Positions 26,265 through 35,365 of a stretch of 64,000 nucleotides of DNA are shown here, piece after piece (positions within the stretch are counted from its first letter, which is position 1; each line of letters begins with the position of its first letter). The DNA is from Streptomyces kurssanovii (GTDB lineage Bacteria; Actinomycetota; Actinomycetes; Streptomycetales; Streptomycetaceae). The stretch covers positions 496,001 to 560,000 of the forward strand of contig NZ_BMTN01000004.1 in NCBI RefSeq assembly GCF_014649695.1. The letters are read 5' to 3'. A program made the translations under genes and the position numbers. The notes beneath the pieces were generated by a model. That model was not told where the DNA came from, searched no databases, and worked only from the letters and a program-made list of their open reading frames with translations.

Positions 26265-26279
26265 TCGTGTGTCTACCGT
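26250..26279 (+). promoter_or_regulatory. Candidate rpfA promoter
   Basis: TTGAAC (26250-26255) and TACCGT (26274-26279) with an 18-bp spacer. Predicted transcription would start near 26286 and give a leader of about 290 bases, which holds the riboswitch. Confidence 0.55.
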
Positions 26280-26349
26280 CTGAACCGTTCGCCATCGCGG
26301 GCACCGTCGACCGATACGCCGAATCCTGCCGTCGGTCGGGGGGAACAGT

Positions 26350-26570
26350 CGTCGCTCAGAGCGCCGAAGGCAGGAGCGGGGGACCCAAGGTAAGTGCCGG
26401 GCCCGTGAGCCGGGATCGCGAGAGGCCGACCGTACGTCGAGGTCGGCCGGACCGTGGAGACCGGCGGAACGGAACCGGCTGGGGGTGAAGACCGCGCGTC
26501 AGTGACGTGCGGCCGGGCAACTCACAGGCCCGAACCCGACAGCTCACCTCGCAGGCGTCGGTGAGGAGAT
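26350..26570 (+). ncRNA. c-di-AMP (ydaO/yuaA-class) riboswitch in the rpfA leader
   Basis: The conserved ydaO blocks are present in order: GCCGAAGGCAGGAGCGGGGG then ACCCAAGG at about 26362-26390, CTGGGGGTGAAGAC at 26479-26492, GGGCAACTCACAGGCCCGAA at about 26515-26534, and ACAGCTCACCTCGCAGGC at 26539-26556. Known in other streptomycetes upstream of rpfA, where c-di-AMP binding lowers expression (literature as I recall it). Near the 3' end, CTCACC (26543-26548) can pair with GGTGAG (26560-26565), the sequence that runs into the rpfA Shine-Dalgarno GAGGAG. The exact outer boundaries are approximate. The bases 26082-26349 upstream hold only the rpfB hairpin and the promoter. Confidence 0.92.
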
Positions 26571-26576
26571 AGCTCC

Positions 26577-27260
26577 ATGCTGCGTTCTTCCGGCAACGCC
26601 AAGCACCGCCGCGCTTCCAGGGCGACCCGTATCGCCGCCTTCGTCGGCATCACCGGTGCGGCCGTCGCCGCCCCGCTGCTCGGCGCGGGCACCGCCTCCG
26701 CCGCCACCGCTTCCGAGTGGGACGCCGTCGCCCAGTGCGAGTCCGGCGGCAACTGGTCCATCAACACCGGTAACGGCTTCTACGGCGGCCTGCAGTTCTC
26801 CGCCTCGACCTGGGCCGCGTACGGCGGCACCGCGTACGCCGCGACCGCCGACCAGGCGTCCAAGTCCCAGCAGATCGAGATAGCCGAGAAGGTCCTGGCC
26901 GGCCAGGGCAAGGGTGCCTGGCCGAGCTGCGGCGTCGGCCTGTCCAGCGCCTCCTACGACGGCGGCTCCGCCGAGGCCGAGCCCACGCAGCCGGCCCAGG
27001 AGCGCGCCGAGGCCCCCACCACGCGCTCCGAGCGCGCCGAGGCCCCGGCCAAGAAGGCCGAGAAGCCCGCAGCCGCTCCCGAGGCCAAGGCCTTCAAGAA
27101 GGGCGACGGCGAGTACAAGGTCAAGGCCGGCGACACCCTGAGCAAGATCGCCGAGGCCGAGAAGGTCAAGGGCGGCTGGGAGAAGCTCTTCGAGCTGAAC
27201 AAGGACATCGTCGAGGACGCCGACGTGATCCACCCGGGTCAGCAGCTCCACCTGAGCTGA
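26577..27260 (+). CDS. rpfA: Secreted resuscitation-promoting factor with LysM domain (RpfA-type)
   Basis: 227 residues. Signal peptide about 1-42 ([10 protein letters not shown], hydrophobic core, ASA). Rpf transglycosylase domain about 43-120: [13 protein letters not shown] with catalytic Glu, [17 protein letters not shown] closing the disulphide. An Ala/Glu/Lys-rich linker with two ERAEAP repeats follows, then LysM at about 178-227 ([14 protein letters not shown] to HPGQQLHLS). GAGGAG lies 8 bases before ATG 26577. Muralytic enzyme for spore germination; expression is likely set by c-di-AMP through the leader riboswitch. Confidence 0.95.
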   Translation: MLRSSGNAKHRRASRATRIAAFVGITGAAVAAPLLGAGTASAATASEWDAVAQCESGGNWSINTGNGFYGGLQFSASTWAAYGGTAYAATADQASKSQQIEIAEKVLAGQGKGAWPSCGVGLSSASYDGGSAEAEPTQPAQERAEAPTTRSERAEAPAKKAEKPAAAPEAKAFKKGDGEYKVKAGDTLSKIAEAEKVKGGWEKLFELNKDIVEDADVIHPGQQLHLS

Positions 27261-27323
27261 CCTTCCTCCTCCCACGGTCCGGCGGTCGCGGGAGGCCACC
27301 CGTTCTTGGACGGGACCCGAGCA

Positions 27324-27365
27324 CCCCGGTCCGGCGCGCCTTCCCCCGTACGCGCCGGGCCGGGG
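27324..27365 (+). terminator. Hairpin after rpfA
   Basis: 15-bp arms 27324-27338 and 27351-27365 with one G-U pair, 12-base loop. It lies within the 315-base rpfA-eno gap. Apart from a possible eno -10 (TAGGCT, 27506-27511) I see nothing else in that gap. Confidence 0.6.
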
Positions 27366-27449
27366 TCCGGTCCGTTCAGGGGCCGGGGCTCGAACGCCGG
27401 TTACCCGCAGGTAGATACCGCCCTGTTTGTCCGGCCTCAAGGGTCTTGA

Positions 27450-28865
<1,416 letters not shown>

Positions 28866-28882
28866 GCGCGGCAGCTACGAAG

Positions 28883-28904
28883 GCTGATCGTCCCGACGAT
28901 CAGC
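28883..28904 (+). terminator. Hairpin after enolase
   Basis: 10-bp arms 28883-28892 and 28895-28904, 18 bases after the stop; the tight centre would open to a short loop. Confidence 0.5.
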
Positions 28905-28921
28905 GGCTGACGCCCTGTCGT

Positions 28922-28968
28922 ACGTACGTCCCCGGCCGCGGTCCCGTACCGTGTCCGGGGACGTACGT
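28922..28968. other. Inverted repeat in the eno-divIC gap
   Basis: Perfect 14-bp arms 28922-28935 and 28955-28968. The loop contains TACCGT (28947-28952), a possible divIC -10, so the structure might be operator, terminator or both. Confidence 0.5.
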
Positions 28969-28990
28969 GTGTGAAGGGGAGGTGAGAGGC

Positions 28991-29473
28991 ATGGCACGCA
29001 CGCCGGAGGCGGACCGGTTCTCCACCGCGACCAGGCTGCGGCTGCTCGGCGAGCAGACGGCCGCCCGTGTCTACCGGTCCCAGAACCGCCGCCAGGCCCG
29101 CCGCTCCCGCCTCACCGGACGCGCGGCCTTCCTCGCCCTCGTCGTCTGCTCGCTCGTCGTCGCACTCGCCTACCCGATGCGCCAGTACGTCTCGCAACGG
29201 GCCGAGATCGCCGAGCAGGAACGGCTGATGGACGAGGCCCGTACGAGCGTCGAGCAGCTCAAGGACGAGAAGGCGCGTCTGAAGGACGACATGTACATCC
29301 GGCGCCTGGCCCGCGAGCATCTGCACTACGTCCTGCCAGGGGAGACCGGATACACCATGATCGACCCGGAGGCAGCCGAGCAGCATCACGAAGAGGGCGG
29401 TGCGGCCGACCGGCCCTGGTACTCGAACGTATGGAACGGCGTGGACAGCGCCGACGGCCCGCAGCACAGGTAA
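28991..29473 (+). CDS. divIC: Septum formation initiator, DivIC/FtsB family
   Basis: 160 residues. A basic cytoplasmic head (about 1-48, many Arg) leads to one membrane helix (about 50-70; AAFLALVVCSLVVALAY), then a coiled coil (about 75-112; QRAEIAEQERLMDEARTS onward) and the DivIC/FtsB signature YIRRLAREHLHYVLPGE near 115. Bitopic division protein that, with FtsL and DivIB/FtsQ, links the Z-ring to septal wall synthesis. GGGAGGTGA lies just upstream of ATG 28991. Lies in an eno, divIC, DUF501, ppx series on one strand. Confidence 0.93.
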   Translation: MARTPEADRFSTATRLRLLGEQTAARVYRSQNRRQARRSRLTGRAAFLALVVCSLVVALAYPMRQYVSQRAEIAEQERLMDEARTSVEQLKDEKARLKDDMYIRRLAREHLHYVLPGETGYTMIDPEAAEQHHEEGGAADRPWYSNVWNGVDSADGPQHR

Positions 29474-29493
29474 GCCCCCGCAGCACAGGCAAG
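29458..29493 (+). repeat. 17-bp direct repeat across the divIC stop codon
   Basis: Copies 29458-29474 and 29477-29493 differ at one base, 19-bp period. The first copy includes the TAA of divIC. Confidence 0.75.
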
Positions 29494-29511
29494 TCAGCGA
29501 ACAAGGCAGGC

Positions 29512-30042
29512 ATGGAAACCCCTCCTCCCACCACCGAACCCACCGAGCCCACCGACGCGGACATCGCCGCGTTCAAGGACCAGCTCGGCCGGCCCCCGCG
29601 CGGTCTGCGCGCGATCGCGCACCGCTGCCCCTGCGGGCAGCCCGATGTCGTCGAGACCGCCCCGCGGCTCCCCGACGGCACCCCGTTCCCGACGCTGTAC
29701 TACCTGACGTGCCCGCGGGCCGCCTCCGCGATCGGCACGCTCGAGGCGAACGGCGTCATGAAGGAGATGACCGAGCGCCTGGCGACCGATCCCGAACTCG
29801 CAGCCGCCTACCGGGCGGCCCACGAGGACTACATCCGGCGCCGTGACGCCATCGAGGTGCTTGAGGGCTTCCCCAGCGCCGGCGGCATGCCGGACCGGGT
29901 GAAGTGCCTGCACGTGCTGGTCGGCCACTCGCTGGCGGCCGGCCCCGGCGTGAACCCGCTGGGCGACGAGGCGATCGCGATGCTGCCGGAGTGGTGGGCC
30001 AAGGGGCCGTGCGTGTCGCCCTGTGTGACGCCCGAAGCCTGA
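29512..30042 (+). CDS. DUF501 domain protein
   Basis: 176 residues, soluble, function unknown. After a Thr/Pro/Glu-rich head, DUF501 covers about 20-176: QLGRPPRGLRAIAHRCPCG, TLYYLTCPRAASAIGTLEA, and the conserved PDRVKCLHVLVGHSLAAGPG with several Cys and His that could bind metal. DUF501 genes sit between divIC and ppx across actinobacteria, which is why I keep this start (ATG 29512), although its ribosome-binding site AAGGCAGG is close. Confidence 0.88.
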   Translation: METPPPTTEPTEPTDADIAAFKDQLGRPPRGLRAIAHRCPCGQPDVVETAPRLPDGTPFPTLYYLTCPRAASAIGTLEANGVMKEMTERLATDPELAAAYRAAHEDYIRRRDAIEVLEGFPSAGGMPDRVKCLHVLVGHSLAAGPGVNPLGDEAIAMLPEWWAKGPCVSPCVTPEA

Positions 30043-30062
30043 TCACCGAGGAGACCGCCGAC

Positions 30063-31004
30063 ATGACCCGCGTCGCCGCAATCGACTGCGGCACCAACTC
30101 CATCCGGCTCCTGGTCGCGGACGTCGACCCGGCCACCGGGAAGCTCGTCGACCTCGACCGCCGGATGACCATCGTCCGGCTGGGCCAGGACGTCGACCGC
30201 ACGGGCAGGCTCGCCCCGGAAGCGCTGAAGCGGACGTTCGACGCCTGCCGTGAGTACGCCGCCGTCATCGAGGAACTCGGTGCCCGCCGCGTCCGCTTCG
30301 TCGCCACGTCCGCGTCGCGCGACGCGGAGAACCGCGACGAGTTCGTCGCCGGCGTGCTCGACATCCTGGGCGTGGAGCCGGAGGTGATCACCGGTGACGA
30401 GGAGGCCGAGTTCTCCTTCACCGGCGCCACCAACTCGCTCCACGGCCGCTCCGACGTCGAGCGCCCCTATCTGGTCGTCGACATCGGCGGCGGCTCCACC
30501 GAGTTCGTGGTGGGCGAGGAGCACGCCCGCGCCGCCCGTTCCGTCGACATCGGCTGCGTACGGATGACCGAGCGGCACGCGCCGAGCAGTCCGGCGACGC
30601 CGGAGCAGATCGCCGCGATCACCGCGGACATCGAGGCGGCGCTCGACGACGTCGAGAAGACCGTGCCCATCCGGCAGACCCACACCCTGGTCGGGCTCGC
30701 CGGCTCCGTGACCACGGTCGCGGGCATCGCGCTCGGCCTCCAGGAGTACGACTCCGAGGCCATCCACCACTCGCGGATCTCCTACGAGCAGGTCGAGGAG
30801 GTCACCACGATGCTGCTGAACTCGACGCACGACGAGCGCGCGGCGATCGGCGTGATGCACCCCGGCCGCGTCGACGTGATCGCGGCCGGGGCGCTCGTCC
30901 TGCTCACGGTCATGCGGCGGACCGGGGCCCGCGAGGTGGTCGTCAGCGAGCACGACATCCTCGACGGCATCGCGTACAGCGTCGCCGCCGGGACGAACGA
31001 CTGA
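30063..31004 (+). CDS. ppx: Ppx/GppA-family exopolyphosphatase
   Basis: 313 residues of the ASKHA ATPase fold. Phosphate-1 motif AAIDCGTNSIRLLVAD at the N-terminus, TSASRDAENRDEFV near 80, phosphate-2 motif VVDIGGGSTEFVVG near 137, conserved GEEE-type acidic patch as GDEEAEFSFTGA, and SEHDILDGIAY at the C-terminus. Hydrolyses inorganic polyphosphate or pppGpp; this is the short two-domain actinobacterial form, lacking the HD domain of E. coli Ppx. GAGGAGA lies about 9 bases before ATG 30063, and only 20 bases separate it from DUF501, so co-transcription is likely. Confidence 0.92.
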   Translation: MTRVAAIDCGTNSIRLLVADVDPATGKLVDLDRRMTIVRLGQDVDRTGRLAPEALKRTFDACREYAAVIEELGARRVRFVATSASRDAENRDEFVAGVLDILGVEPEVITGDEEAEFSFTGATNSLHGRSDVERPYLVVDIGGGSTEFVVGEEHARAARSVDIGCVRMTERHAPSSPATPEQIAAITADIEAALDDVEKTVPIRQTHTLVGLAGSVTTVAGIALGLQEYDSEAIHHSRISYEQVEEVTTMLLNSTHDERAAIGVMHPGRVDVIAAGALVLLTVMRRTGAREVVVSEHDILDGIAYSVAAGTND

Positions 31005-31048
31005 GTCAGGGGCGGGACGCGCCGCCGGGACGACGGACCGAGTCCGCG

Positions 31049-31849
31049 TCAGGACGTCGGGGCCGGGGACGGGGTGAGCACGACGAACTCCGCCCCGGCC
31101 GGGTCGTCGCACACCGCCAGCCGGCCCACGCCCTCCGCGTCCTCGGGGCCCATCGAGACCGAGCCGCCCTTCTCCCGCACGAGGGCGACCGTGGCGTCGC
31201 AGTCCGCGGTGCCGAAGACGGGGTGCCAGTACGGCCGGTTCTCGCCCGACGAGAACATCTGGGGGACGGCCATGATGCCGCCGAACATCCGCTCGGCCGG
31301 CTGGTCCTTCGGTGTGACCATCGTGTACGTGCCGCCGTCGCCGGGGAGTTCCATGTCCTGTCCGGACCAGCCGAAGATGGTGCCGTAGAAGGTCTGCGCG
31401 GCGGTCGAGTCGGTGGTGTAGAGCTCCACCCAGCCGAGGCTGCCCGGGGCGTCGGCCAGTTGGATGCCCGGGTACGAGCCCGGCTGCCAGACCGCGAACT
31501 GGGCGCCTTGCGGGTCGGTGAGCTGCGCGAACCGTCCTTCGTCGGACACCTCGGAGGGCGGGGTGCGCACCGAGCCGCCGGCCTGCTCGACCGCCTTGAC
31601 GGTGGAGTCGATGTCCGGCGTGTGGAAGTAGACCGTCCAGGCCGGGCGGGCGCCTTCCTCGGTGAGCTGCCCGACCGCTCCGACCACCTTGCCGTCGAGC
31701 TGGAACGACTTGTAGCTGCTCGTCTCCTGGTCGAACGCCCTGGCCTGCCAGCCGAACACGGCGCCGTAGAAGGCGGCCGCCGCGTCGATGTCGGGGGCGC
31801 CGAGGTCGAGCCAGCAGGGGGAGCCGGGCACGAAGTCAGTGGTGATCAC
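31049..31849 (-). CDS. VOC-family protein with two glyoxalase-like domains
   Basis: 266 residues. Two repeats of the vicinal-oxygen-chelate fold: residues about 8-125 (PCWLDLGAPDIDAAAAFYG, VFGWQ) and about 135-262 (GSLGWVELYTTDSTAAQTFYG, IFGWSG). This resembles the actinobacterial CFP30B/antigen-type proteins; no single enzyme activity can be assigned. GTG 31849 has AAAGGGA upstream; longer in-frame extension is unsupported. It converges on ppx, and the 470 bases upstream to ndh hold two Rex-like sites. Confidence 0.85.
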   Translation of the reverse strand: MITTDFVPGSPCWLDLGAPDIDAAAAFYGAVFGWQARAFDQETSSYKSFQLDGKVVGAVGQLTEEGARPAWTVYFHTPDIDSTVKAVEQAGGSVRTPPSEVSDEGRFAQLTDPQGAQFAVWQPGSYPGIQLADAPGSLGWVELYTTDSTAAQTFYGTIFGWSGQDMELPGDGGTYTMVTPKDQPAERMFGGIMAVPQMFSSGENRPYWHPVFGTADCDATVALVREKGGSVSMGPEDAEGVGRLAVCDDPAGAEFVVLTPSPAPTS

Positions 31850-31996
31850 GCAATTCCCTTTCTCCGGGGCTTCCCCGGTCTCTCCCGGGGCCTGCGCTTC
31901 AGACTGGCACCGGGTGTGGGCCCCCGCTCGGCGACGCTCCGGCCGCCGTCCGAAGGGCCCGCCGGACCGACCTGGAGGGGTGCCCGCGAGAAAGTT

Positions 31997-32012
31997 CGTG
32001 AAGTTCTTCACA
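31997..32012. promoter_or_regulatory. Rex-operator-like palindrome 1
   Basis: CGTGAAGTTCTTCACA matches the Streptomyces Rex consensus TGTGAA-N4-TTCACA at 11 of 12 fixed positions. It lies 148 bp upstream of the VOC start and 308 bp upstream of ndh, inside the 470-base divergent gap in which I see no gene. Confidence 0.6.
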
Positions 32013-32268
32013 AGGAAAAGCGTCCCGACGGGCCCGTGAAGGCTCCTAGAAGCCCTTTGTGCGCACCTGTTGGGCCCGGACGGGCACATTCGAAGGCGGT
32101 CGGCCGACCGCGCCCCCAGAGGGCAAGGGAGGGCGGTCCAGCGGCCCCGCAGCCCTAGGGGCCAGCTCAGAGGGGTGATCAACGTCCCCCGGCGCCCTGT
32201 GGTTCCCCCCGGGAACCATGACCTGGATCACGTGGGCGGCGGAGTGTAGCAGAGTGGCGGCAACACCT

Positions 32269-32284
32269 TGTGAAGGGGCTCACG
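32269..32284. promoter_or_regulatory. Rex-operator-like palindrome 2 at the ndh promoter
   Basis: TGTGAAGGGGCTCACG matches the Rex consensus at 10 of 12 fixed positions and lies 36-51 bases before the ndh ATG, where a repressor would act. Confidence 0.5.
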
Positions 32285-32319
32285 AGCGCCCCCTCCGAGG
32301 GGGGTGGATACTCGATGGC

Positions 32320-33699
32320 ATGAGCACCACGGAGCGTCCCAGGATCCTCGTTGTAGGCGGTGGGTACGTAGGCCTGTACGCAGCTCGGCGCATTCTCAAG
32401 AAGATGCGCTACGGCGAGGCGACCGTCACGGTCGTCGACCCGCGGTCGTACATGACGTACCAGCCCTTCCTCCCCGAAGCTGCTGCCGGCAGCATCTCGC
32501 CTCGGCATGTCGTCGTCCCGCTGCGACGCGTGCTGCCCAAGGCAGAGGTTCTCACCGGTCGGGTCACGACCATCGACCAGGACCGCAAGGTCGCGACGGT
32601 CTCGCCGCTCGTCGGCGAGGCGTACGAGCTGCCCTTCGACTACCTGGTGATCGCCCTCGGCGCGATCTCCCGTACCTTCCCGATCCCCGGCCTCGCCGAG
32701 CAGGGCATCGGCATGAAGGGCATCGAAGAGGCCATCGGCCTGCGCAACCACGTGCTCGAGCAGCTGGACAAGGCCGACTCGACGACCGACGAGGACGTCC
32801 GCCGCAAGGCGCTGACCTTCGTCTTCGTCGGCGGCGGCTTCGCCGGCGCCGAGACCATAGGCGAGGTCGAGGACCTGGCCCGTGACGCGGCGAAGTACTA
32901 CAGCAACGTCAAGCGCGAGGACATGCGTTTCATCCTCGTCGACGCCGCTGACAAGATCCTCCCCGAGGTCGGCCCGAAGCTGGGCAAGTACGGCAAGGAG
33001 CACCTCGAGGGCCGTGGGGTCGAGATCTACCTCTCCACCTCCATGGACTCGTGCGTCGACGGCCACGTGGTGCTGAAGAACGGCCTCGAGGTCGACTCCA
33101 ACACGATCGTCTGGACCGCCGGTGTGAAGCCGAACCCGGCGCTGGCCCGCTACGGCCTGCCGCTCGGCCCCCGCGGCCACGTGGACTGCAGCGAGAAGCT
33201 CCAGGTCCAGGGCACCGACTACATCTGGGCCGCCGGCGACAACGCCCAGGTCCCGGACATGGCCGCCCGCAAGGCCGGTGTCGAGAACGCCTGGTGCCCG
33301 CCGAACGCCCAGCACGCGCTGCGCCAGGCCAGGGTCCTCGGCGACAACGTCATCTCCGGGATGCGCGGCTTCCCGCAGAAGGACTACGAGCACGCGAACA
33401 AGGGTGCGGTCGCCGGTCTCGGCCTGCACAAGGGCGTCGCGATGATCGTCATGGGCAAGATGAAGATCAAGCTCAAGGGCCGGCTCGCCTGGTACATGCA
33501 CCGTGGCTACCACGGCATGGCCATGCCGACCTGGAACCGCAAGATCCGCGTGTTCGCCGACTGGACGCTCGCGATGTTCCTCAAGCGCGAGGTCGTCTCC
33601 CTCGGTGCGATGGAGTCCCCGCGCGAGGAGTTCTACGAGGCGGCCAAGCCGGCTCCGGTCGTCGCCAAGCCGGAGTCCGAGAAGGCCAAGGCCTCCTAG
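32320..33699 (+). CDS. ndh: Type II NADH dehydrogenase (NDH-2)
   Basis: 459 residues. Two dinucleotide-binding sites: FAD loop VVGGGYVGLYAARR near 10-24 and NADH loop FVGGGFAGAETIGE near 170-183. The quinone/FAD signature ...YIWAAGDNAQVPD lies near 305 and an amphipathic C-terminal region (KGVAMIVMGKMKIKLKG, later AMFLKREVVSLG) attaches it to the inner membrane face. Single-subunit, non-proton-pumping entry of electrons from NADH to menaquinone. ATG 32320 is chosen; no good ribosome-binding site is close. NADH dehydrogenases are classic Rex targets, consistent with the upstream palindromes. Lys/Ala-rich tail at the end. Confidence 0.95.
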   Translation: MSTTERPRILVVGGGYVGLYAARRILKKMRYGEATVTVVDPRSYMTYQPFLPEAAAGSISPRHVVVPLRRVLPKAEVLTGRVTTIDQDRKVATVSPLVGEAYELPFDYLVIALGAISRTFPIPGLAEQGIGMKGIEEAIGLRNHVLEQLDKADSTTDEDVRRKALTFVFVGGGFAGAETIGEVEDLARDAAKYYSNVKREDMRFILVDAADKILPEVGPKLGKYGKEHLEGRGVEIYLSTSMDSCVDGHVVLKNGLEVDSNTIVWTAGVKPNPALARYGLPLGPRGHVDCSEKLQVQGTDYIWAAGDNAQVPDMAARKAGVENAWCPPNAQHALRQARVLGDNVISGMRGFPQKDYEHANKGAVAGLGLHKGVAMIVMGKMKIKLKGRLAWYMHRGYHGMAMPTWNRKIRVFADWTLAMFLKREVVSLGAMESPREEFYEAAKPAPVVAKPESEKAKAS

Positions 33700-33716
33700 C
33701 GGTACCGCTCGCCCTG

Positions 33717-33758
33717 CGAAGGGGCCGCCCGCCATCCGTGGTGCGGGCGGCCCCTTCG
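33717..33758 (+). terminator. Hairpin after ndh
   Basis: Perfect 16-bp arms 33717-33732 and 33743-33758, 10-base loop, 17 bases after the stop. Confidence 0.75.
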
Positions 33759-33918
33759 GCGTTCCCGGAGACCTCCGCGTGCGCTCCGCCTGCCCGCCGC
33801 CCCGTGTGGCCGCGGGCGGCTGACTCCGACCAGGTACCGTTTCCCGCCTTTTTGCCTGTGCGTTGCGTAGTGCGGGGAAGCACACACGGTGGTCATGTTG
33901 TTGAGGAAAGGGAACCGT

Positions 33919-33941
33919 GCAGTCCCGCGGCGCGGGACTGC
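33919..33941 (+). promoter_or_regulatory. Leader hairpin upstream of cfa
   Basis: 10-bp arms 33919-33928 and 33932-33941 with a 3-base loop, ending 27 bases before the cfa ribosome-binding site. Possible attenuator or mRNA stabiliser. Confidence 0.4.
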
Positions 33942-33981
33942 CGGGGCGTTCGTGGGAACCACCGTCACGGAGGTGTGCGCC

Positions 33982-35280
33982 ATGGCCGACGCCGCACTGC
34001 GGCTGACCACTCTCGCCGAGGAACTGCTGGGGGCACCGCTCCCGGTCCGCATCCGCGCCTGGGACGGTAGCGAAGCCGGGCCGCCGGGCGTGCCCACCCT
34101 CGTCGTACGCCACCGGCGCGCCCTGCGGCGGCTGTTGTGGCGACCGGGCGAGCTGGGGCTCGCACGGGCCTGGGTCGCCGGGGAGGTCGACGTCGACGGC
34201 GACCTGTACGAGGCCCTGGACCTGCTCGCCGGGATCTTCTGGGAGCGCGGCGGCGAGCGGCAGAGCGCCGTACGTGCCGTACGCGCCGCGCGCGACCCGA
34301 GGCTGCGGGCGGCCGCCCTCGGTCTGCTGAAGCTCGGTGGGCCGCTGCCCCCGCCGCCCCCGCCCGCCGAGGAGGTGCGCCGCCGTACCGGCCCGCTGCA
34401 CACCAAGCGGCGCGACAAGGAGGCCATCAGCCACCACTACGACGTGAGCAACGACTTCTACGAGCTCGTGCTCGGGCCGTCCATGGTCTACTCGTGCGCC
34501 TACTGGGACGAGGCGGGCACCCTGCAGGAGGCCCAGCGCGACAAGCTCGACCTGGTGTGCCGCAAGCTCGGGCTCAAGGAGGGCGACCGGCTCCTCGACG
34601 TGGGCTGCGGCTGGGGTTCCATGGCCGTCCACGCCGCCCGCGAGTACGGCGCCAGGGTCACCGGAGTGACCCTCTCCCGCGAGCAGGCCGTCTACGCGCG
34701 CAAGCGCATCGCCGACGAGGGTCTCACGGACCGGATCGAGATCCGGGTCCAGGACTACCGGGACGTCAGGGACGGTCCGTACGACGCCATTTCGTCCATC
34801 GGCATGGCGGAACACGTCGGCCGGGTGCGCTACCGCGAGTACGCCGACCAGCTGTTCTCGCTCCTCGTGCCGGGTGGCCGGCTGCTCAACCACCAGATCG
34901 CCCGCCGCCCGGAGGAGAACGAATCGGCCTACCGGGTCGACGAGTTCATCGACCGCTACGTCTTCCCGGACGGCGAGCTCGCGCCCCTGGGTCGTACCGT
35001 CGCCACCCTGGAGGAGGCGGGCTTCGAGGTCAGGGACGTCCACGCCATCCGCGAGCACTACGCCCGCACCCTGCGCGCCTGGGTCGCCAACCTGGAGAAG
35101 GCGTGGCCCGAGGCCGCGCGGTCCACGTCCGCCGGCCGGGCCCGGGTGTGGCGGCTCTACATGGCCGCCTCCGCCGTCTCGTTCGAGCGCAACAGGATCG
35201 GCGTCAATCAGATCCTCGCCGTGCGGACCCCCGGCACCGGCGGCTCGGGAGTGCCGCTGCGGAGCCGCGACTGGCGCTGA
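33982..35280 (+). CDS. cfa: Cyclopropane-fatty-acyl-phospholipid synthase family methyltransferase
   Basis: 432 residues. N-terminal lipid-binding half (about 1-130) with WRPGELGLARAWVAGEVDVDGDL, then HHYDVSNDFYELVLG and MVYSCAYW near 150-175, SAM motif I LLDVGCGWGSMAVHAARE near 205, and the active-site region SIGMAEHVG; HAIREHYARTL lies near 355. Adds a methylene group from SAM across double bonds of membrane acyl chains, or a related methylation. GGAGGTG at 33969-33975 decides ATG 33982. It follows ndh on the same strand, but a terminator lies between them. Confidence 0.93.
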   Translation: MADAALRLTTLAEELLGAPLPVRIRAWDGSEAGPPGVPTLVVRHRRALRRLLWRPGELGLARAWVAGEVDVDGDLYEALDLLAGIFWERGGERQSAVRAVRAARDPRLRAAALGLLKLGGPLPPPPPPAEEVRRRTGPLHTKRRDKEAISHHYDVSNDFYELVLGPSMVYSCAYWDEAGTLQEAQRDKLDLVCRKLGLKEGDRLLDVGCGWGSMAVHAAREYGARVTGVTLSREQAVYARKRIADEGLTDRIEIRVQDYRDVRDGPYDAISSIGMAEHVGRVRYREYADQLFSLLVPGGRLLNHQIARRPEENESAYRVDEFIDRYVFPDGELAPLGRTVATLEEAGFEVRDVHAIREHYARTLRAWVANLEKAWPEAARSTSAGRARVWRLYMAASAVSFERNRIGVNQILAVRTPGTGGSGVPLRSRDWR

Positions 35281-35306
35281 GGGACCGGCGCCGGGCGTAC
35301 AACGAA

Positions 35307-35353
35307 GCGGGGCCCCGTGGGCGTGTGCACAGCACACGCCCACGGGGCCCCGC
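35307..35353. terminator. 22-bp perfect hairpin between convergent cfa and ABC permease
   Basis: Arms 35307-35328 and 35332-35353 are exact reverse complements around ACA. Confidence 0.85.
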
Positions 35354-35365
35354 CCCTGGGAACCT

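Noticed and set aside
32179-35343. Long minus-strand frame opposite ndh and cfa
   Set aside because: Same antisense artefact; both plus-strand genes are full-length with conserved motifs and ribosome-binding sites.
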